Shown: piece by piece, positions 5,982-8,745 of the stretch
Layout: the number at the start of each line of letters is the position of its first letter
Position numbering within the stretch: position 1 is the first letter of the stretch
Assembly (NCBI GenBank): GCA_020426065.1
Contig: JAGQQT010000143.1
Span: 1 to 8,745, forward strand
Direction of reading: 5' to 3'
Length of the DNA: 8,745 nt
Source: Planctomycetaceae bacterium
GTDB lineage: Bacteria > Planctomycetota > Planctomycetia > Planctomycetales > Planctomycetaceae
The notes under the pieces: model-generated
Databases searched by the model: none
Told to the model about the DNA's origin: nothing
The model's input: only the letters and a program-made list of their open reading frames with translations
Made by a program: the position numbers and the translations under genes

Positions 5982-6056
5982 TAGTTACGGGTTTTTATCA
6001 TTTTTGTCCAACACGCCGTGGACACGACATTTCACATCTAGTTACGATATTTCGTA
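5982..6056. repeat. TAGTTACG direct repeats and TACGA-TATT-TCGTA palindrome
   Basis: TAGTTACG occurs at 5982-5989 and again at 6039-6046, 57 bases apart, flanking the TGTCCA/TGGACA dyad. The second copy runs into a palindrome, TACGA (6043-6047) and TCGTA (6052-6056), about 24 bases before the activator start codon. They could be additional regulator sites or an autoregulatory operator. Eight-base matches in 235 bases are suggestive only. Confidence 0.35.
6005..6024. promoter_or_regulatory. Candidate upstream activator site (dyad)
   Basis: TGTCCA (6005-6010) and TGGACA (6019-6024) form perfect 6-bp inverted arms around 8 bases. The centre lies about 105 bases upstream of the predicted P460 transcription start, the usual distance for enhancer sites of sigma-54 activators. 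The DNA between it and the promoter is A/T-rich (5939-5975), which would favour looping. The activator encoded alongside is the natural ligand, by inference. Confidence 0.5.
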
Positions 6057-6079
6057 TCCCGAACCAAGGATTTCCGCCC

Positions 6080-7651
6080 ATGAACAAACTCGCCGATACC
6101 AGATTTTCCTCCCCCTCCTCCCTCTCCGCTGATCCGGATGCCACTCTCAGATCGATCATGGAAGGAACTGCCGGGGCCCGGGGGGATCACTTTTTCAACT
6201 CGCTTGTGCAGTACCTGGCAATCTCGCTCAAGGTGAAATCCTCTTTCGTCGCGGAGTTCAATCCGGAACGAACCCACGTCCACACTCTTGCCGTCTGGGT
6301 GAATGGCGCACTGGTCTCAAACTTTCAGTTCGACATTGAAGGGACTCCCTGCAAGCAGGTCCTCACCGGATCGATTCAGCACTTTGCTGATAATGTTCAG
6401 CAACTGTTTCCGACTAACGATCATCTCAGGCAACTTGAGGCCCGCAGCTATCTTGCCATTCCACTGACCGATGACTCCGGAGAAGTGGTCGGTCATCTGG
6501 CCGTGATTGATGACAAACCTCTGGATGCCGATGAAAGGGAACTTTCGATCTTTCACATCTTCGCGGCCCGTGCTACTGCCGAACTGGTCCGTCGGCAGGC
6601 GGAACGCGAGTTGAGCGACAGTCGGAAACGGGAACATCGTCTTCGGGCGGAACGTCAGCGGATTGAGGCTGAAGTCGCCTATCTGCGGGAAGAACTCCGC
6701 TCACGTTCCGACTTCGCCGAGATCGTTGGGGAAAGTGATGGCATCTGGAAGGTACTCAGAAACATCGACATGGTCGCTCCCACGGACAGCACCGTACTGA
6801 TTCTTGGCGAAACCGGAACAGGCAAGGAACTTGTTGCCAGGGCCATTCACAAAAACAGTAAACGGAGCAATGGAGCCTTTGTACGGGTGAACTGTGCAGC
6901 GCTTCCAGAATCGCTTCTGGAAAGTGAACTGTTTGGCCATGAACACGGTGCCTTCACCGGAGCAACACAACAGAGAGCTGGCCGGTTTGAACTGGCGGAT
7001 AACGGTACCATCTTTCTGGACGAAATCGGTGAAATGCCGCTGCCAGCCCAGTCCCGTCTACTGCGGGTCCTGCAGGAGCAGGAACTCGAACGGGTCGGCA
7101 GCAGCCAGACAATCCGCATCGATACCCGCGTGCTGGCCGCAACGAATCGCAACCTGCTCGACATGGTCGAAGAAGGAACCTTCCGGGAAGACCTCTATTA
7201 CCGGCTGAATGTATTCCCCATTCAGATTCCACCTTTACGGGACCGCACTGAGGATATCCCGACACTGGTTCGTTTCTTTCTGGCCAAACATGCGGAACGG
7301 CTCAACAAACTCATCGAACACATTCCTCAGGCTGTCTTGCGAGATCTGCAGGCCTACTCCTGGACAGGCAACGTTCGGGAACTAGAAAACGTTATTGAAA
7401 GGGCCATGATTCTCTCCACGGGCAATACCCTGCAACTCCCTTCGGGTGTGCTGCCGGTTCGAAAAGCCAAATCATTCCGCAGTTCCGTACTGCGTCCTCT
7501 GGACGAAGTTGAGGAAGAGCACATTCGAGCAGTGCTGGAGCACACGGGTGGCATCATCGCCGGTCCTCATGGAGCGGCGAAAATCCTGGAACTGAATCCC
7601 AACACCCTGCGCAGCCGCATGGAGAAACTTGGGATCCGATCACAGCGATAA
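6080..7651 (+). CDS. Sigma-54-dependent transcriptional activator, GAF-AAA+-Fis
   Basis: A 523-aa bacterial enhancer-binding protein that uses ATP to remodel sigma-54 RNA polymerase at -24/-12 promoters. Seen: an N-terminal GAF-type sensor at about 20-175 (GTPCKQVL at 88-95, a motif common in GAF domains); a charged coiled-coil linker at about 172-208; a central AAA+ domain at about 213-450 with Walker A GETGTGKE (243-250), the sigma-54-contacting GAFTGA loop (290-295), Walker B IFLDE (311-315) and the arginine region [10 protein letters not shown] (371-380); and a C-terminal Fis-type helix-turn-helix, [20 protein letters not shown] (499-518). All catalytic motifs are intact. The architecture matches FhlA/NorR-type activators. 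The start ATG at 6080 has AAGGA 9 bases upstream. It is divergent from the P460-YHS unit, which carries a sigma-54 promoter, so that unit is the likely target. The ligand is not known; nitric oxide or hydroxylamine stress is inference from the target gene. Confidence 0.95.
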   Translation: MNKLADTRFSSPSSLSADPDATLRSIMEGTAGARGDHFFNSLVQYLAISLKVKSSFVAEFNPERTHVHTLAVWVNGALVSNFQFDIEGTPCKQVLTGSIQHFADNVQQLFPTNDHLRQLEARSYLAIPLTDDSGEVVGHLAVIDDKPLDADERELSIFHIFAARATAELVRRQAERELSDSRKREHRLRAERQRIEAEVAYLREELRSRSDFAEIVGESDGIWKVLRNIDMVAPTDSTVLILGETGTGKELVARAIHKNSKRSNGAFVRVNCAALPESLLESELFGHEHGAFTGATQQRAGRFELADNGTIFLDEIGEMPLPAQSRLLRVLQEQELERVGSSQTIRIDTRVLAATNRNLLDMVEEGTFREDLYYRLNVFPIQIPPLRDRTEDIPTLVRFFLAKHAERLNKLIEHIPQAVLRDLQAYSWTGNVRELENVIERAMILSTGNTLQLPSGVLPVRKAKSFRSSVLRPLDEVEEEHIRAVLEHTGGIIAGPHGAAKILELNPNTLRSRMEKLGIRSQR

Positions 7652-7878
7652 CCCCCGACTTTCCACGCTCGCAGAATCGTTACGTTCTGCAGAATCGATT
7701 CCCGGGCCGGACTCTACCTGTGTGAACTCCGCCTGCGAACCGGGAATTTCTCATTTCGGCCTCCGGGGGCAAGCTACGTTTACACAGAGTCCCGCTGCTG
7801 CGCGCCCGATTTTGACCGGACGCAGATTACAGGAATCATTCAGATTGTGCGGGAATCCTTCTGTATTCGAGATTTGTC
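7652..7878. other. Intergenic region between activator and pseudopilin genes, with small inverted repeats
   Basis: No gene is supported here; a plus-strand frame from 7629 to 7910 overlaps real genes at both ends and resembles nothing. GCAGAA (7671-7676) and TTCTGC (7685-7690) form a 6-bp stem shortly after the activator stop, and GCAGAATCG is directly repeated at 7671-7679 and 7689-7697. ATTCCCGG (7698-7705) pairs with CCGGGAAT (7740-7747) over a 34-base loop. Without a T-run, any terminator role is weak. I cannot identify a confident promoter for the pseudopilin genes. Confidence 0.45.
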
Positions 7879-8334
7879 ATGCATTCCCGTCGGGCCTTTA
7901 CACTGATTGAGCTGGTGATCGCCGTCCTGGTGATTGGCATCCTTTCCAGCGTGGCCGGACCAAAGTTCGCCCAATCCCTGAACCGAATGCGGGTTGAGCA
8001 GGCCGCCAATCGAATCAAGGCGGATCTGCAGTATGCCCGGGCTTATGCCATTACCAACAGTCTTTCCGTCACGATTCAGTTTTCCACCGCCAATCATAAC
8101 TATGAACTGGTCGGCCTGAAAAATCTGGATCGCCCTTCAGCAGCCTACATCGTGGAATTGGATGACGCTCCCTATAACGTGCGGCTTTCCTCTGCCAGTT
8201 TCAATGCGAACACCAGTGTGACATTCAGTGTTTATGGTCAGCCCAACAATGCGGGCTCGATTGTGGTGCAGCTGTCTGGTGTTTCCAAAACGATTTCCAT
8301 CAGTGCCGACTCCGGGAAAGTGAGCGTGCTCTGA
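7879..8334 (+). CDS. GspH/FimT-like minor pseudopilin
   Basis: This 151-aa prepilin-like protein is of the GspH/FimT type, minor tip subunits of type II secretion or type IV pilus machines. Seen: a very short leader MHSRRA followed by the hydrophobic FTLIELVIAVLVIGILSSVA, with the +5 glutamate at Glu11. The residue before the cleavage point is Ala6 instead of the usual glycine. Residues about 36-60 (VEQAANRIKADLQYARAYAI) match the GspH pattern of helix leading to LxxARxxAI; the rest is a beta-rich globular domain ending in ISADSGKVSVL, as in GspH C-termini. The start ATG is at 7879 and no strong Shine-Dalgarno is visible. Its stop TGA shares a base with the next ATG (TGATG), so the two genes are translationally coupled. 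Confidence 0.88.
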   Translation: MHSRRAFTLIELVIAVLVIGILSSVAGPKFAQSLNRMRVEQAANRIKADLQYARAYAITNSLSVTIQFSTANHNYELVGLKNLDRPSAAYIVELDDAPYNVRLSSASFNANTSVTFSVYGQPNNAGSIVVQLSGVSKTISISADSGKVSVL

Positions 8335-8745
8335 TGGCCAGATCCACTCCCGTGCAGCCTGCCGGGTACACGTTAATCGAACTGCTGGTGTCCATGGTGG
8401 CGACCACCGGATTGCTGCTGGCGCTCTCCTCCACACTCATGATCGCCCTGCAGTCCACCAATCCGGACAACTTTATCACTTCTAAAACCGTCAAAGCCTA
8501 TGCCATCCTGGCGGACATGGATGCTGAATTGCAGTCCGCAGTATCGATCAAGAATAAGGCTACGACAAAAATCAACTTCAATGTCCCGGATCGCTCCGAC
8601 TCTGATACTGCCGAAGAAACGATTGAATATTTCTGGGGAGGCACGGGATTGCCGCTTCAGCGGAAATATAACAATGGCAGTTACGAAACCCTGCTGGACT
8701 CTGTTCAGTCTCTTTTGCTGACCTATACCCAGGATGGTTCAAATG
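8334..8745 (+). CDS. Pseudopilin, GspJ/PulJ-like, 3' end outside the window
   Basis: The first 137 codons of a prepilin-like protein. The leader MARSTPVQPAG is followed by YTLIELLVSMVATTGLLLAL, with cleavage expected after Gly11 and the +5 glutamate at Glu16. A helical stretch then leads into a polar globular domain (for example IEYFWGGTGLPLQRKYNNGS near 100-119). The longer globular domain and the position after a GspH-like gene fit a GspI/GspJ-type minor pseudopilin; GspJ is more likely from the pattern of an early helix followed by strands such as EYFW and LQRKY, but the missing C-terminus leaves this open. The ATG at 8334 overlaps the preceding stop by one base. The gene continues beyond 8745. 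Confidence 0.85.
   Translation, partial: MARSTPVQPAGYTLIELLVSMVATTGLLLALSSTLMIALQSTNPDNFITSKTVKAYAILADMDAELQSAVSIKNKATTKINFNVPDRSDSDTAEETIEYFWGGTGLPLQRKYNNGSYETLLDSVQSLLLTYTQDGSN

Noticed and set aside
7629..7910. Plus-strand 93-codon open frame between the activator and pseudopilin genes
   Set aside because: Overlaps the ends of two well-supported genes in another frame and resembles no family.

Overview
The window looks like a chromosomal segment from a member of the Planctomycetota. The evidence is a DUF1559 prepilin-like gene (a family strongly expanded in that phylum), followed by a lipoprotein whose soluble part resembles the planctomycete DUF1583 type, together with GspH/GspJ-like pseudopilins and a moderate GC content. 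I infer the order (Planctomycetales-like) only from this gene style. There are no insertion sequences, tRNA or rRNA genes, CRISPR arrays or phage genes.

Layout. (1) 1-1193, minus: the N-terminal 397 codons of an FtsK/SpoIIIE DNA translocase, cut by the window edge. (2) 1194-1828: about 635 bases with no convincing gene, containing a perfect 10-bp GC-rich hairpin and an inverted copy of its flank about 100 bases away; this may be an interspersed repeat. (3) 1829-3807, minus: a DUF1559 prepilin-like gene followed by a lipoprotein with a C-terminal membrane segment, probably co-transcribed. (4) 3808-4091: a divergent intergenic region. (5) 4092-4712, plus: a 206-aa protein that appears to be a free-standing, degenerate relative of the second nucleotide-binding domain of SecA. 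It ends at a strong hairpin shared with the convergent gene. (6) 4783-5844, minus: a two-gene unit encoding a cytochrome P460-family lipoprotein (CNTCH haem site) and a YHS-domain protein. (7) 5845-6079: a regulatory region with an excellent -24/-12 (sigma-54) promoter facing the P460 gene, a weaker oppositely oriented sigma-54-like element and an upstream dyad. (8) 6080-7651, plus: a GAF-AAA+-Fis sigma-54-dependent activator. (9) 7879-8745, plus: two overlapping type II/IV pseudopilin genes, the second running off the window.

The most coherent system is regions 6-8. A sigma-54 activator with a GAF sensor is divergently encoded from a P460-YHS pair that carries its own sigma-54 promoter, with a candidate activator site about 100 bases upstream of the predicted start. 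By family analogy this could respond to reactive nitrogen species such as nitric oxide or hydroxylamine, but the inducer is inference. The most novel single gene is the SecA-NBD2-like protein, which keeps the fold-defining C-terminal part of the domain but has lost the SecA motif VI arginine-rich segment.
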